DNA of 64,000 nucleotides from Ureibacillus aquaedulcis (GCF_030418165.1 NZ_JAUHTQ010000005.1:1-64000), one strand, 5' to 3'; counted from the stretch's first letter, positions 44,616 through 53,178 are shown. Made by a program: numbers and translations. The notes: generated by a model not told the origin, from the letters alone.

Positions 44616-44787
44616 GTTGCCGTTCTGAACGTAGTGAAGAACGTGCAACTGCCGAGGAGGCACGAAGCGACAGCGTAGTGACGGGCAGGGTGCCTTTCTT
44701 TGGCTTGTCAGCCCGTCACTCGTTCGTTCCTCACTCACTCCTCCCCGACCATGTACTAATCTTCGCTTTGCTACGATTAGACACATG
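44616..44787. other. GC-richer multi-hairpin element
   Basis: Within AT-rich island DNA, about 170 bp is much richer in G and C. It holds GTTGC...GCAAC (44616-44649, with an inner CGTTCT/AGAACG stem), a perfect GTGACGGGC/GCCCGTCAC stem (44678-44719) and CTAATC/GATTAG (44756-44780) flanked by CATG. It lies between two genes read leftward. It could be an origin-like or transfer-like site, or a structured RNA gene. No T-run identifies it as a terminator. Confidence 0.55.
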
Positions 44788-44916
44788 TATATATCTCATC
44801 AAAAAATCACTTATGCGATTTATATATATTCTTCTATAAGGAAATCAGAAAAAAGACCAGTAACGATAAGTGGTTTTAGAATCACTTATGCAAAAATTCG
44901 ATAAATCTTTTCCAAT
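44788..44916. other. Short flank between the multi-hairpin element and the helicase-like gene
   Basis: AT-rich, no ORF. Together with 44403-44615 it completes a gene-free gap of about 500 bp in which only the hairpin element stands out. Confidence 0.3.
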
Positions 44917-46221
44917 TCACTTTACAATAAAGGTATCGTCTTTTTCGAACCAAGCTACCGCTTCTCCATTTAGATACTTTTCTAACAAGTTCCTCATTCT
45001 ACTTGAGGGGATATACAAATTAATAACTTCTCCTCTTCTAATTCTGCTTCTGAATAACCATTGAATCAATTCAGATAATGCCCAAAAATCTTCATCAACT
45101 TTTACATTGTGAAATTGAAAAAACTTCTTTTCAACTGGATTCATAAACCTATTTGCAAGATAGATACATACTTCTTTATCGATATAATCATTTGTTGCTC
45201 TAGCAGTAAGGGAAACGAATTGTTTCTTAGCTGATTTAGGCGTAAGTTTCTTTTCAAAATCTTTCAAGCATGTCCACATAACTTTATCTGACTTTACCTT
45301 GCATTTATTCCCGTAGAAATTATAAGCGTGACTCCGAATCAATTTAACCATCTCTTTATCTTTAGCACTCTCTGTTAACCAACTTCTACTAAAAGCACCT
45401 TTTTTCTCTCCAACAGCGTTCATATCTTTTTCATTGTACTTAGAAGGATAATAGATGTTTATGTTCTGTTTCAGAAATGCAACGTTCTCTTGCGTAGGTT
45501 TAACATATTGAGTTAATTCAAAACGACCAGTATCTCTGTTTAATTCTACAGAATTGAAATACATTGGCACTTCAAACATTTTGAAATAATACCGTTGCGA
45601 TTGCCCCCAGAACATATATGTTAGAATGATAACATCCTTGAACGCTTTGAACACTGATACAGGAAATGTCCAAAACATAGCTGTGTCATTAAATATCATC
45701 AGATTATTTGTCTTAGCTAGTCTCTCAATTCGTTTAAACGTTCCATCATATTTTTCTTTTTTCCAAGTAACAAACCCATTTTCATCAACAGTTACATATG
45801 GTTCATTCCCATCATGACCAAGCAATAATTTAATATCATCTTTCGATATTTGTGCTTGTTCAATAACGTTTGCTACCTCATCAAGAATAAGCGTATAGTT
45901 ATGAGATTTGATAAAAGTTAATGTCGCTTCATCGATGTTTGAAAATAACTCATGCGTACTAGCAATATCCTTTCCAAGCCTTACTAATCGCTTTAAACTG
46001 TCTAGTTTTGTTACATTGTTTTTATCCACCTCAGGCTCTGAAAATTTCCTATTTGTAACAGTGTTTTTTACCCTTTTGACTTCAGATAAAAATGGAGTGA
46101 TAAACATAAACTTCTTTGATTCATCAGCTTCATTCATAAGTTGAATTGCCCAAGAGGTTTTTCCTTTTCCACAAGTAGCATCTATTATTCGAATTGCTTC
46201 TCTTTTTAATTCTTTTTCCAA
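44917..46221 (-). CDS. Helicase-like (SF2-type) ATPase of mobile elements
   Basis: A 434-residue P-loop protein. Walker A is IRIIDATCGKGKTSWAI (GKGKTS about 17-22); the Walker B-like LILDEVANVIE is near 130 and matches the DExx box of superfamily 2 helicases. A domain-2 region with FVSLTARATNDYIDKE and QWLFRSRIRRGEVINLYIP is seen. Related proteins occur in phages and integrative elements with replication or mobilisation functions. Start TTG 46221 with GGGAG 6 nt upstream. It lies between the multi-hairpin element and the HNH gene, a suitable place for a replication function (inference). Confidence 0.7.
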   Translation of the reverse strand: MEKELKREAIRIIDATCGKGKTSWAIQLMNEADESKKFMFITPFLSEVKRVKNTVTNRKFSEPEVDKNNVTKLDSLKRLVRLGKDIASTHELFSNIDEATLTFIKSHNYTLILDEVANVIEQAQISKDDIKLLLGHDGNEPYVTVDENGFVTWKKEKYDGTFKRIERLAKTNNLMIFNDTAMFWTFPVSVFKAFKDVIILTYMFWGQSQRYYFKMFEVPMYFNSVELNRDTGRFELTQYVKPTQENVAFLKQNINIYYPSKYNEKDMNAVGEKKGAFSRSWLTESAKDKEMVKLIRSHAYNFYGNKCKVKSDKVMWTCLKDFEKKLTPKSAKKQFVSLTARATNDYIDKEVCIYLANRFMNPVEKKFFQFHNVKVDEDFWALSELIQWLFRSRIRRGEVINLYIPSSRMRNLLEKYLNGEAVAWFEKDDTFIVK

Positions 46222-46424
46222 GTTAACTCCCTTTTCTAATGGTTATGTTTCGCTATTATTAGCAACCATTTATTTCACTCCCTTCATGTTGTGGTTAGTA
46301 ATTGAATGATATGATGCTCAAAATATCAATAACTGTTCGGTACAGTTTTTCATCCCTATTTTAATAGGTATATATTGATAAAACTAGGTACTTCCAATTT
46401 CATTATTTTCAAATGATTACTGTC

Positions 46425-46880
46425 TTATTGTGATAATCTTTTCTTTTTTTGCTTGTGATAACTTCTGCGTTGACACTCTCTCTGATAACATATTCTACAT
46501 AAGTTATTAGTAAACACTCGTGGTACTGCTTCGTTGCAACAACTACATTTCTCCTTATATTGTTGACGCCTTTTTTCTATTTCGTGTTGATATTGTTTTA
46601 CATATTCCTGCTCAGCCTTGATTAATGCTTTGAATTTTTCATCTGGCATCTTTCCTTTGCGTAGATTACATTCTCTACATAGTATCTGAATATTAGATAT
46701 ATCATGACTACCACCATCTGCTAGTGCAATAATATGGTCTGCATGTGCTTTGTTCGGCAAATAACGACCGACTCCATAATTATCTAGCACTTCGCATCCA
46801 CAAGCTTTGCAGTAATATCCTTCTGTTTCAAGCAGATGTTTCCTAATCTTAGCCAATTGATAGGATGTCATAATCTCCAT
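46425..46880 (-). CDS. HNH endonuclease of mobile-element type
   Basis: A 151-residue HNH nuclease. Motif: YYCKACGCEV...NKAHADHIIALADGGSHDISNIQILCRECNLRKGKM, with the two CxxC pairs and the His-Asn-His core intact, of the McrA/5-methylcytosine-nuclease-like HNH shape (PF01844). A second zinc-like CSCCNEA...CRICYQREC follows near the C-terminus. Such genes are common near integrases and terminase modules. AAGGAG is 7 nt before the ATG. The role could be host or phage DNA cleavage, or nicking in element replication. Confidence 0.85.
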   Translation of the reverse strand: MEIMTSYQLAKIRKHLLETEGYYCKACGCEVLDNYGVGRYLPNKAHADHIIALADGGSHDISNIQILCRECNLRKGKMPDEKFKALIKAEQEYVKQYQHEIEKRRQQYKEKCSCCNEAVPRVFTNNLCRICYQRECQRRSYHKQKKKRLSQ

Positions 46881-47024
46881 AAAAAATCTCCTTTTTCTTG
46901 TTTTTTAAAAGAACGTAAAAAAGAGCGAACTAAATGTAATCAGCTACCAATAGAAAACACACTTCCCCTGTTAAATATAGGCTGTATTATTAGTGTCTAA
47001 CAAAAATTAATTTCCTCCCACAAA

Positions 47025-47618
47025 TCATGTTATTTCCATAAAAAATTGCTCTTTAGCTCTTAACTTAAATTCTTCATCATTAAATTTTTCAACAATTAAA
47101 TCTGCTAATTCATCTTCATCCAAATCTTTATATTCATTTCTTTCTACTCCCATTAATTCAAAAAATAATTCTGGAAGAGCCCGATGTTTAAATCTTAGTA
47201 ACTTAGCAAAACTTATAGGATTTTCTTCATCATAAAGTTTTCCTAACTCCACTATTTCCTCTAAATAATATTCTTCGTAGGCTTTATCTATCTCATAGAG
47301 TAATTCGTCTAACAAGTCATATTTATTACCTACTCTATGCTCATTAAGTTGTTCTAGTCTACCACGAGGGGTACTATACTGTGCAAGAGTCTCAGATTGA
47401 AGTACCGCAACCTTGATATAATATTTTACAAAATCAATTACATCCCCTTTTTCAAGTAATGCTTGTTCTTTATTCTCGTACATAAAGTTAATGGCACTTC
47501 TCAATAATTCAGAATGACTCGCATCATCGTTTTTTAAGATATTTTCTTTAATGAAGCTCATCTTATTAGCTGTTTCTTCATCTAATCTAAAACTAACTGT
47601 TTTATTTACTTTCTCCAT
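47025..47618 (-). CDS. Ribbon-helix-helix-like protein
   Basis: A 197-residue protein. The N-terminus (VNKTVSFRLDEETANKMSFIKEN, then SHSELLRSAINFMYE, about 3-50) is a CopG/Arc-type ribbon-helix-helix. The remaining 140 residues are acidic and helical, without a recognised family. The RHH dimer probably binds the inverted repeat just upstream of its own start, so it may be the element's regulator. It lies 207 bp from the integrase gene, which reads in the same direction. Confidence 0.7.
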   Translation of the reverse strand: MEKVNKTVSFRLDEETANKMSFIKENILKNDDASHSELLRSAINFMYENKEQALLEKGDVIDFVKYYIKVAVLQSETLAQYSTPRGRLEQLNEHRVGNKYDLLDELLYEIDKAYEEYYLEEIVELGKLYDEENPISFAKLLRFKHRALPELFFELMGVERNEYKDLDEDELADLIVEKFNDEEFKLRAKEQFFMEIT

Positions 47619-47634
47619 CGAGTAAGCCTCCTTT

Positions 47635-47663
47635 GTATTACATTATGTTTACATTAGTAATAC
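47635..47663. promoter_or_regulatory. Inverted repeat upstream of the RHH gene
   Basis: GTATTAC (47635-47641) and GTAATAC (47657-47663) form a perfect 7-bp inverted repeat, 17-45 bp upstream of the RHH start. Candidate autoregulatory operator. Confidence 0.5.
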
Positions 47664-47829
47664 AATAATACATTTCCATACTACTTGTCAATTATCGTTG
47701 ACAAAAATTGTTGTTTTCCCTAACATGAAGCCCGAGTTGAAGATACTACTGGAACAAAAGACTGCCTATGCTTTAAAAATTAAGATAATAGAATTTAAAA
47801 CTTAGACAACCTTATGAAATCTTTACTAT

Positions 47830-48804
47830 TTACAAGTATTCTCTCAAATCCTTCGCCACTTCTTCTACATCTAAATCCAAGTATAGTGTAGTCGTATCAA
47901 GGGATTGGTGTCCCAAAGCTTTACTGATAAGAGCAATGCTAGCACCCTTATTAAGTAAGTTCTTCGCATACGCCCTTCTAATAGCATGAGGATTCATATT
48001 CTCTAAGCCGAACTTTTTACTGTACTTGGTTAGTTGCTTCGAAATTGCATTATTCGTTGATTTAGTATTTAATGTAGTTCCCACATTGGATATAAAAACA
48101 CTTGTGTTCGACTCTTTGTAATATGCTCTAATTTTACGATTCTGTTTAATCAATATTTTGTATAAACCTATAAGCTGCTCGTCAATAGGCAATTTTAATA
48201 ATTGATGATTCTTTAAAATTGAGCCATCTAAAACGAGTTGTTTGTTTTCAAAATCAACATGGTGTTCCTCTAATAACCCCAATGTATTGATTCGAATTCC
48301 AGTCTTGTACATAGTAAGAATTGCAGTGGCATCTCTTAGCCCTATAAATGTACTACTATCGATTAAAGACAGCAAAACTTGTATATCATTTGGTTTCGCA
48401 CCCTTCTTAACCTTCTTATCGACTTTTACATTAATAGTTTGCCAAAACTTACTGTTGTACCACCCATTGTTATAGCATTTACTTAAAAATGATTTGAGTG
48501 CCTTTAAACGTGTAAGTTTCGTTTGGTTGGTCACTTGCATGGATTCTAGCCATTCATAGATTGTCTCTGTCTTCACTTCGTCTACATACTCTATATTCGT
48601 TACTTTTTGGAAATTTAGGACAATGGTTTCATAATCCTTCATTGTACGTGTTCTGTACCCGCTCGTTTGCATCTGTTGAAGAATGATACATAAGGCATCT
48701 TCAACTTTTTTTGAATGATTTACTTTTGCATTTGATTTCTGTGGGATGATTTCAATTCCTTCTAGGTCAAAATCAATATTAAAGAGACCCGATTTTTTTG
48801 TCAT
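47830..48804 (-). CDS. int: Tyrosine recombinase/integrase of the island
   Basis: A 324-residue XerC/Int-family recombinase. An N-terminal SAM-like core-binding domain (about 35-110) precedes the catalytic domain. The catalytic domain has Arg in YKTGIRINTLG, the HAIRRAYAKNLL box with His and Arg, GHQSLDTTTLY with the second His, and a Tyr in the TTTLYLDLD segment. This gives the R...HxxR...H...Y set. It integrates DNA at the tRNA-Arg direct repeats. Start ATG 48804 (GGAGG 11 nt upstream); six extra in-frame codons precede it. It sits about 170 bp from the right attachment site and reads away from it. Confidence 0.93.
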   Translation of the reverse strand: MTKKSGLFNIDFDLEGIEIIPQKSNAKVNHSKKVEDALCIILQQMQTSGYRTRTMKDYETIVLNFQKVTNIEYVDEVKTETIYEWLESMQVTNQTKLTRLKALKSFLSKCYNNGWYNSKFWQTINVKVDKKVKKGAKPNDIQVLLSLIDSSTFIGLRDATAILTMYKTGIRINTLGLLEEHHVDFENKQLVLDGSILKNHQLLKLPIDEQLIGLYKILIKQNRKIRAYYKESNTSVFISNVGTTLNTKSTNNAISKQLTKYSKKFGLENMNPHAIRRAYAKNLLNKGASIALISKALGHQSLDTTTLYLDLDVEEVAKDLREYL

Positions 48805-48879
48805 AATAAAAAAATCCTCCATTCATTTGAATTGGAAGATAATTTCGTGTCTATTTTATCGTAATTTTTTGAGGGTAAT

Positions 48880-48929
48880 AAAAAAGGGATTCTGCATCGA
48901 TGACCGAAGCCCCGACCGAATCCCTAATT
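48880..48929 (-). terminator. Terminator of tRNA-Arg copy 2; copy 2 of a duplicated hairpin
   Basis: Minus-strand AGGGATTC...GAATCCCT (48885-48925) with an inner CGGTC/GACCG-like stem, then TTTTTT. It is nearly identical to 30010-30062, differing at four or so positions. Confidence 0.8.
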
Positions 48930-48973
48930 TCTCACAAACCCTTATGTATCAATGGTTCGTGTACGTTTTTATG

Positions 48974-49050
48974 ACGTCCCAGGAGGGATTCGAACCCCCG
49001 ACCGTACGCTTAGAAGGCGTATGCTCTATCCGGCTGAGCTACTGAGACAT
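48974..49050. repeat. Right direct repeat (attachment site), 77 bp
   Basis: Identical to 31124-31200. It contains tRNA-Arg copy 2, whose 5' flank (49051 onward) is conserved chromosomal DNA. Confidence 0.85.
48975..49048 (-). tRNA. tRNA-Arg (anticodon TCT), right copy
   Basis: 74 nt, identical to 31125-31198. Its 5' flank lies near ysnB in the conserved core and its 3' end faces the island. This is the usual integrase target geometry, so it is the better candidate for the resident tRNA gene. CCA not encoded. Confidence 0.96.
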
Positions 49051-49168
49051 TTCGCAATCAAGTTAATTACCTGAAAGACAATTATTATTATAGGCTTAAT
49101 AATAAGAAAAGTCAACGGTATTTATAAAATAATTTTTTATTTGTTTATAAATTTTTCCGTATCTAGTA

Positions 49169-49675
49169 TTACTCGGTTAATTCATAAGTATTTGTAAAGA
49201 TTTCTACACCTTTATCAGTATATGCTGTGACCTTCCACTTATGATTCGTAAATTCCACAACTGCATAACTTTTTTCAGCAATGCCGCGCGGTTTCAGCAA
49301 ACTCCCTGGATTCACGAATAACATGTTGTCCACCAGTTCTGCTCCTAACACATGGGAATGGCCAAAGAAGGCTGCTTTTGCCTCCACTTCTTTTGCACGG
49401 TAAAGTAGATTCATGATTGTCGTTTTTACATTCAATAGATGTCCGTGGGCAACAAATACTTTCAGCCCTTCAACTTCGAATAAATCCTCATTCGGGAATC
49501 GATCATCTTCATCGCAATTGCCCCGCACTTTTCTAACCCCTTCTAAATAGGGATGATCAAATGCTAGCTCACTGTCTCCACAATGGATGATGGCTTCTAC
49601 ATTTTTATTTGCTTCACGAACTCGTTTAATAACCTCTGCATCCCCGTGGGTATCACTCATTACTAATAATTTCAC
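49169..49675 (-). CDS. ysnB: YsnB/YfcE-type metallophosphoesterase
   Basis: A 168-residue calcineurin-like phosphodiesterase. Metal ligands lie in MSDTHGD, IIHCGDSE, VRGNCD, VAHGH and FFGHSH, and NPGS is also conserved. YfcE-type enzymes hydrolyse phosphodiesters in vitro; the in vivo substrate is uncertain. It follows rph and rdgB as in B. subtilis. The start is set at GTG 49675 (GGAGG 8 nt upstream); five in-frame codons precede it. Its promoter region (49676-49947) is unusual, with repeats listed separately. Confidence 0.9.
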   Translation of the reverse strand: MKLLVMSDTHGDAEVIKRVREANKNVEAIIHCGDSELAFDHPYLEGVRKVRGNCDEDDRFPNEDLFEVEGLKVFVAHGHLLNVKTTIMNLLYRAKEVEAKAAFFGHSHVLGAELVDNMLFVNPGSLLKPRGIAEKSYAVVEFTNHKWKVTAYTDKGVEIFTNTYELTE

Positions 49676-49702
49676 GACATACACCTCCACTTAATAAAAG
49701 AT

Positions 49703-49766
49703 GTCCAGTATTTTTAGGAAATTGATTACTCATATAAGTTACCAACGTTCTTCAAAAATACTGGAC
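49703..49766. repeat. Perfect 13-bp inverted repeat upstream of ysnB
   Basis: GTCCAGTATTTTT (49703-49715) and AAAAATACTGGAC (49754-49766) are exact complements with a 38-nt loop. It lies between rdgB and ysnB. Confidence 0.65.
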
Positions 49767-49818
49767 CAGATTGAAATGTTATGGGCAATTTAATTATATC
49801 AGACAAAACTTGATATTT

Positions 49819-49888
49819 ATCGGACACTTTTTCGATTTTACAGGACAGAAATTACATTTTACCGGACACTTTCCTAAATTTACCGGAC
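49819..49888. repeat. Four phased GGACA repeats (about 21 bp apart)
   Basis: GGACA occurs at 49822, 49843, 49864 and 49884, i.e. at spacings of 21, 21 and 20 bp, mostly preceded by T/A-C. The phase is close to two helical turns. It lies in the gap between rdgB and ysnB; function unknown. Confidence 0.5.
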
Positions 49889-49947
49889 ATTTCAACAAAA
49901 CCCATAAATTCTAGTTCCATAATTACTTGGTCCACATTCAAAAAACC

Positions 49948-50541
49948 CTATTTCATCAAATTCGGCAGTTCTTCCGCCAATTTACGAATTGCATTGCCTC
50001 GGTGGGAAATGGCTCCTTTTTCATCAGGCGTTAATTCCGCCATTGCACGATCTAATTGTGGTACGAAGAAGATTGGGTCGTATCCGAATCCGTTTACTCC
50101 GCGTTTCTCATGCAAAATTACTCCTTCACACGTACCAAATACCGTATAAGTCTCCATTCCTGGGCCCGCAATGGCTAATGCACAGCAAAAACGTGCCGTA
50201 CGCTCCGATTCAGGAACACCCTCTAATTTCTCGAGTACTTTTACAATATTGGCTTCATCGTCGTGGTCGCCTGCATAACGCGCTGAATACACGCCAGGTT
50301 CGCCGTTAAGGGCATCTACCGCTAATCCGCTATCATCTGCAATGACTACCTTTCCAAGCTGACGAGAGAGGGTTTCTGCCTTTAGGATTGCATTTTCCTC
50401 AAAGGTCTTCCCTGTCTCTTCTATTTCCATATCAGGGGCTACTTCAAACATTGTTACGACTTCATAGCCTAATGGAGAAAACAGTGCTTCGAAATCTTTC
50501 GCTTTACCTTTATTTTTTGTTGCAATCACGACTTGTTTCAT
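49948..50541 (-). CDS. rdgB: RdgB/HAM1 dITP/XTP pyrophosphatase
   Basis: A 197-residue housecleaning enzyme that hydrolyses dITP, XTP and ITP. Conserved: [67 protein letters not shown] and GYDPIFF...[18 protein letters not shown]. Length is typical. Its ATG overlaps the rph stop by one base (TAATG), so the two are translationally coupled. GGAGG precedes it. It is ysnA in B. subtilis nomenclature. Confidence 0.95.
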   Translation of the reverse strand: MKQVVIATKNKGKAKDFEALFSPLGYEVVTMFEVAPDMEIEETGKTFEENAILKAETLSRQLGKVVIADDSGLAVDALNGEPGVYSARYAGDHDDEANIVKVLEKLEGVPESERTARFCCALAIAGPGMETYTVFGTCEGVILHEKRGVNGFGYDPIFFVPQLDRAMAELTPDEKGAISHRGNAIRKLAEELPNLMK

Positions 50542-51299
50542 TACGCTTCCTCCTTTACAGTCCGCACTAGTGCTGCTGCTTCACCCAGCACGGATGTTTG
50601 AATGGCAATTAATTCATGGATCCCCTTTTCGCCTAAATCCAATAATTCATTTAGTTCACTTCGGGAAAATGTTGCTTCTTCGCCTGTTCCCTGGATTTCA
50701 ACAAAACGGCCGCTGCCTGTCATTACGAGATTCATGTCCACCGCTGCAGAAGAATCTTCGACATAATCCAGGTCCAATACTGCACCAATTTCATCCACAA
50801 AGCCTACACTTGTTGCAGCCAAATAGTCGACAATCGGGAACTTCGCAAATGGTTTAGCTTCATGAATTTTGGCTAGTGCCTGGGTTAATGCGACAAAAGC
50901 TCCTGTAATTGAAGCAGTGCGAGTTCCGCCATCCGCTTGAATCACATCACAGTCAATCCAGATTGTTTTTTCCCCAAGTGCCTCTAAATCGACGATAGCA
51001 CGTAATGCTCGTCCGATTAAACGCTGAATTTCCATCGTACGTCCATTTAATTTTCCGCGAGAAGAATCACGTTGTGTTCGGTCTGCTGTTGCTCTTGGAA
51101 GCATTGAATATTCAGCAGTAATCCATCCTTTTCCTTGGCCGCGCAGGAAGCCGGGTACTCGGTCATCTACTGTTGCTGTACAAATAACCTTCGTATTGCC
51201 CACTTGAATTAATACAGAGCCTTCTGGATGCATTAAATAGTTTGGTTCAATTGAAACAGGTCTTAATTGTTCTACAGCTCGTCCATCATGTCTTGTCAT
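50541..51299 (-). CDS. rph: Ribonuclease PH
   Basis: A 252-residue phosphorolytic 3'-5' exoribonuclease that trims tRNA 3' ends. Markers: an N-terminal [19 protein letters not shown], the [25 protein letters not shown] region, and [20 protein letters not shown], the phosphate-binding motif. GAGGAGG precedes the ATG. The order racE-rph-rdgB-ysnB matches B. subtilis, but gerM, present there between racE and rph, is absent here. Confidence 0.97.
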   Translation of the reverse strand: MTRHDGRAVEQLRPVSIEPNYLMHPEGSVLIQVGNTKVICTATVDDRVPGFLRGQGKGWITAEYSMLPRATADRTQRDSSRGKLNGRTMEIQRLIGRALRAIVDLEALGEKTIWIDCDVIQADGGTRTASITGAFVALTQALAKIHEAKPFAKFPIVDYLAATSVGFVDEIGAVLDLDYVEDSSAAVDMNLVMTGSGRFVEIQGTGEEATFSRSELNELLDLGEKGIHELIAIQTSVLGEAAALVRTVKEEA

Positions 51300-51432
51300 A
51301 AATATCCTCCTCGTTGTTTCGCGCTACCCATCTTACCATAATTTATGACTCTTTTCGAGTGCTGTAGCGCGGAGAACTGTTTGTGTGCGTGCCCTTGCAC
51401 AATTCCCAAACAATTTATAAAAAATCCCCCCA

Positions 51433-51475
51433 AAAAAGCCCAAAAGCAGGAAGTGCCTACTTTTGGGCTTTTTGA
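51433..51475. terminator. Strong hairpin terminator after racE
   Basis: AGCCCAAAAG...CTTTTGGGCT (51437-51470) has A/T tracts on both sides. Minus-strand reading from racE gives stem then TTTTTT. Confidence 0.85.
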
Positions 51476-51528
51476 TAAGTTTGCATGGAAACAGAATTTT
51501 TCGATAGAGATATTATCGATGGATAAGT

Positions 51529-52323
51529 TTATAAATTTATACGTCGTATATCTAACTCTTTCGATTCCAGCCAATTGTTTGCAATCATTCGAAAAATCGG
51601 TACTGAACCTGTTGTAAAGAATACATGGTGCGGGTTGCCTTTAGAAGTTGAAAGCTCTTGATTATATTCAAGGATATCTTTCACCTCTTTGGCAGTTTCC
51701 TCAGCTGAGGAAAGTACTGCTACATGCGGCCCTACAACCTTTTCGATATGATGCTGGATAATTGGATAATGAGTACATCCTAAAATAACTGTATCAAACT
51801 TTTTGTCGGCGAGCGGCTTTAACCCTTTTGCTACTAAGTCGAATGCAAACTGTCCTTCATATTCCCCGCTTTCCACAAGCGGAACAAAAGTTGGACAGGC
51901 AAGAGGAATTATTTTCGCCTTCGTACTTAAAGAAAGTAGAGCATTTTCATATGCTCCACTTTTTATTGTACCTTCTGTTGCAAGTACGACAATTTCATTT
52001 CTTTTTGTTTTTTTCTCTGCAGCACGTGCTCCTGCATTTATCACACCGACGACCGGAATCGACAGATGCTTCTGCAGACTTTCCAACGCTACCGCAGTTG
52101 CTGTATTACATGCGACGACGAGCATTTTAATATTCATTTTTTCCAATGCTTTAGCCATTTGCCATGTAAAGTGTAAAACTTCGCGTCTGTTGCGCGGTCC
52201 ATATGGACATCTTGCTGTATCACCAATATAATATATCGTTTCATTGGGTAATAACTTCATTATTTGTTTTGCAACCGTTAAGCCGCCAACACCTGAATCA
52301 ATAACGCCTATCGGGGCATTCAC
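51529..52323 (-). CDS. racE: Glutamate racemase
   Basis: A 264-residue cofactor-independent racemase that makes D-glutamate for peptidoglycan. The two catalytic-cysteine motifs are VVACNTATA (about 70) and LGCTHYP (about 180). The N-terminal substrate loop GVIDSGVGGLTV and YIGDTARCPYGPR are conserved. GTG start with GAGG 9 nt upstream. It follows ysmB in the conserved order. Confidence 0.96.
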   Translation of the reverse strand: MNAPIGVIDSGVGGLTVAKQIMKLLPNETIYYIGDTARCPYGPRNRREVLHFTWQMAKALEKMNIKMLVVACNTATAVALESLQKHLSIPVVGVINAGARAAEKKTKRNEIVVLATEGTIKSGAYENALLSLSTKAKIIPLACPTFVPLVESGEYEGQFAFDLVAKGLKPLADKKFDTVILGCTHYPIIQHHIEKVVGPHVAVLSSAEETAKEVKDILEYNQELSTSKGNPHHVFFTTGSVPIFRMIANNWLESKELDIRRINL

Positions 52324-52342
52324 AAAAACCGCCTCAATCCTA

Positions 52343-52783
52343 TTACATTTGTTGATGGAGTTTATTCAGCAGCTTTGATAAGCTTTCAACTTCAGCTTCA
52401 TCAAAATCTACCAACACATCTTGCAAGTAATTTTGTCTTTTTTCGATTACTTCCTCGATAATTCTTTCGCCTTCTTGAAGTAAATGAATGTGTACAACTC
52501 GGCGGTCTTGCTCATCACGAATCCGCACTACTAATTCATTTTTTTCCATACGGTCAACTAAGTCCGTTGTCGTACTAAAAGCTAAATACATTTTATTCGA
52601 TAATTCACCAATTGTCATATCGCCCGATTCATGCAGCCACTGAAGCGCTACAAATTGTGGAGGTGTTATCGTATAATTGCTTAATATCTCTCTACCTTTT
52701 TGTTTTATTAGATGTGAAATAAAACGTAATTCTTTTTCTAAAAATGCTACTGTATCGTGGCTGTGCTTTTCGTCCTTCCTCAT
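52343..52783 (-). CDS. ysmB: MarR-family regulator (YsmB-like)
   Basis: A 146-residue winged-helix MarR protein: ITPPQFVALQWLHESGDMTIGELSNKMYLAFSTTTDLVDRMEKNELVVRIRDEQDRRVVHIHLLQEGERIIEE (recognition helix about 60-75, wing about 85-92). Its position between racE and gerE equals B. subtilis ysmB, whose role is poorly known. GAGGAG is 12 nt from the ATG. It lies 19 bp upstream of racE, probably co-transcribed. Confidence 0.87.
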   Translation of the reverse strand: MRKDEKHSHDTVAFLEKELRFISHLIKQKGREILSNYTITPPQFVALQWLHESGDMTIGELSNKMYLAFSTTTDLVDRMEKNELVVRIRDEQDRRVVHIHLLQEGERIIEEVIEKRQNYLQDVLVDFDEAEVESLSKLLNKLHQQM

Positions 52784-52925
52784 TTAGTGCAGTCACTCCT
52801 CAAGAATCAATTCAGTCTATAGCGACTTTGAAATCCGTGTATATTACTCGGAACAAAATAGATATGCTAGACACTAAGATATAACTCTATTTTGAAGTGT
52901 TTTTGGCGAAATAGCAAGCATCCAA

Positions 52926-53147
52926 TCAGTGTAATGATAATTCTTCTAGCCTCAGCAATTCAATTAAAGCTTGTGATCTACTGGATACGCCCAGTTTCTG
53001 AATCGTGTTTGAAATATGATTACGCACCGTTTTCTCGCTTATGCCCAACTTTTGCGAAATATCCTTAGTTGTATAATCCAAGATAAGTAACTGGAAAATT
53101 TCCCGTTCTCTTTTCGTCAAAAGTGAACGATGCTGCGGGCTATTCAT
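52926..53147 (-). CDS. gerE: Sporulation transcription factor GerE
   Basis: A 73-residue LuxR-type helix-turn-helix protein: LTKREREIFQLLILDYTTKDISQKLGISEKTVRNHISNTIQKLGVSSRSQALIELLRL. Size (B. subtilis GerE is 74 residues), lone HTH and locus identify GerE, which turns on late mother-cell coat genes and shapes the sigma-K programme. It shows the host forms endospores. A sigma-K-like promoter lies upstream. GGAGG precedes the ATG. Confidence 0.95.
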   Translation of the reverse strand: MNSPQHRSLLTKREREIFQLLILDYTTKDISQKLGISEKTVRNHISNTIQKLGVSSRSQALIELLRLEELSLH

Positions 53148-53178
53148 AAGGCAACACCCTCCTATCTCCTCTTCTATG

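Larger units (their letters stand above)
31124..49050. mobile_element. Integrated genomic island (about 17.9 kb) at tRNA-Arg
   Basis: Direct repeats of 77 bp, identical at every base, lie at 31124-31200 and 48974-49050. Each covers a whole tRNA-Arg. A tyrosine integrase is encoded next to the right copy and reads leftward. Every full-length gene inside is on the minus strand, and the DNA is visibly AT-richer than the flanks. Contents: integrase, RHH protein, HNH proteins, helicase-like ATPase, serine recombinase, nuclease-like proteins, a DUF4062 protein and a reverse transcriptase. No structural phage genes or conjugation genes were seen, so an integrative element or satellite-like defence island is the best reading. 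The exact crossover point inside the repeat cannot be fixed. Confidence 0.85.
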
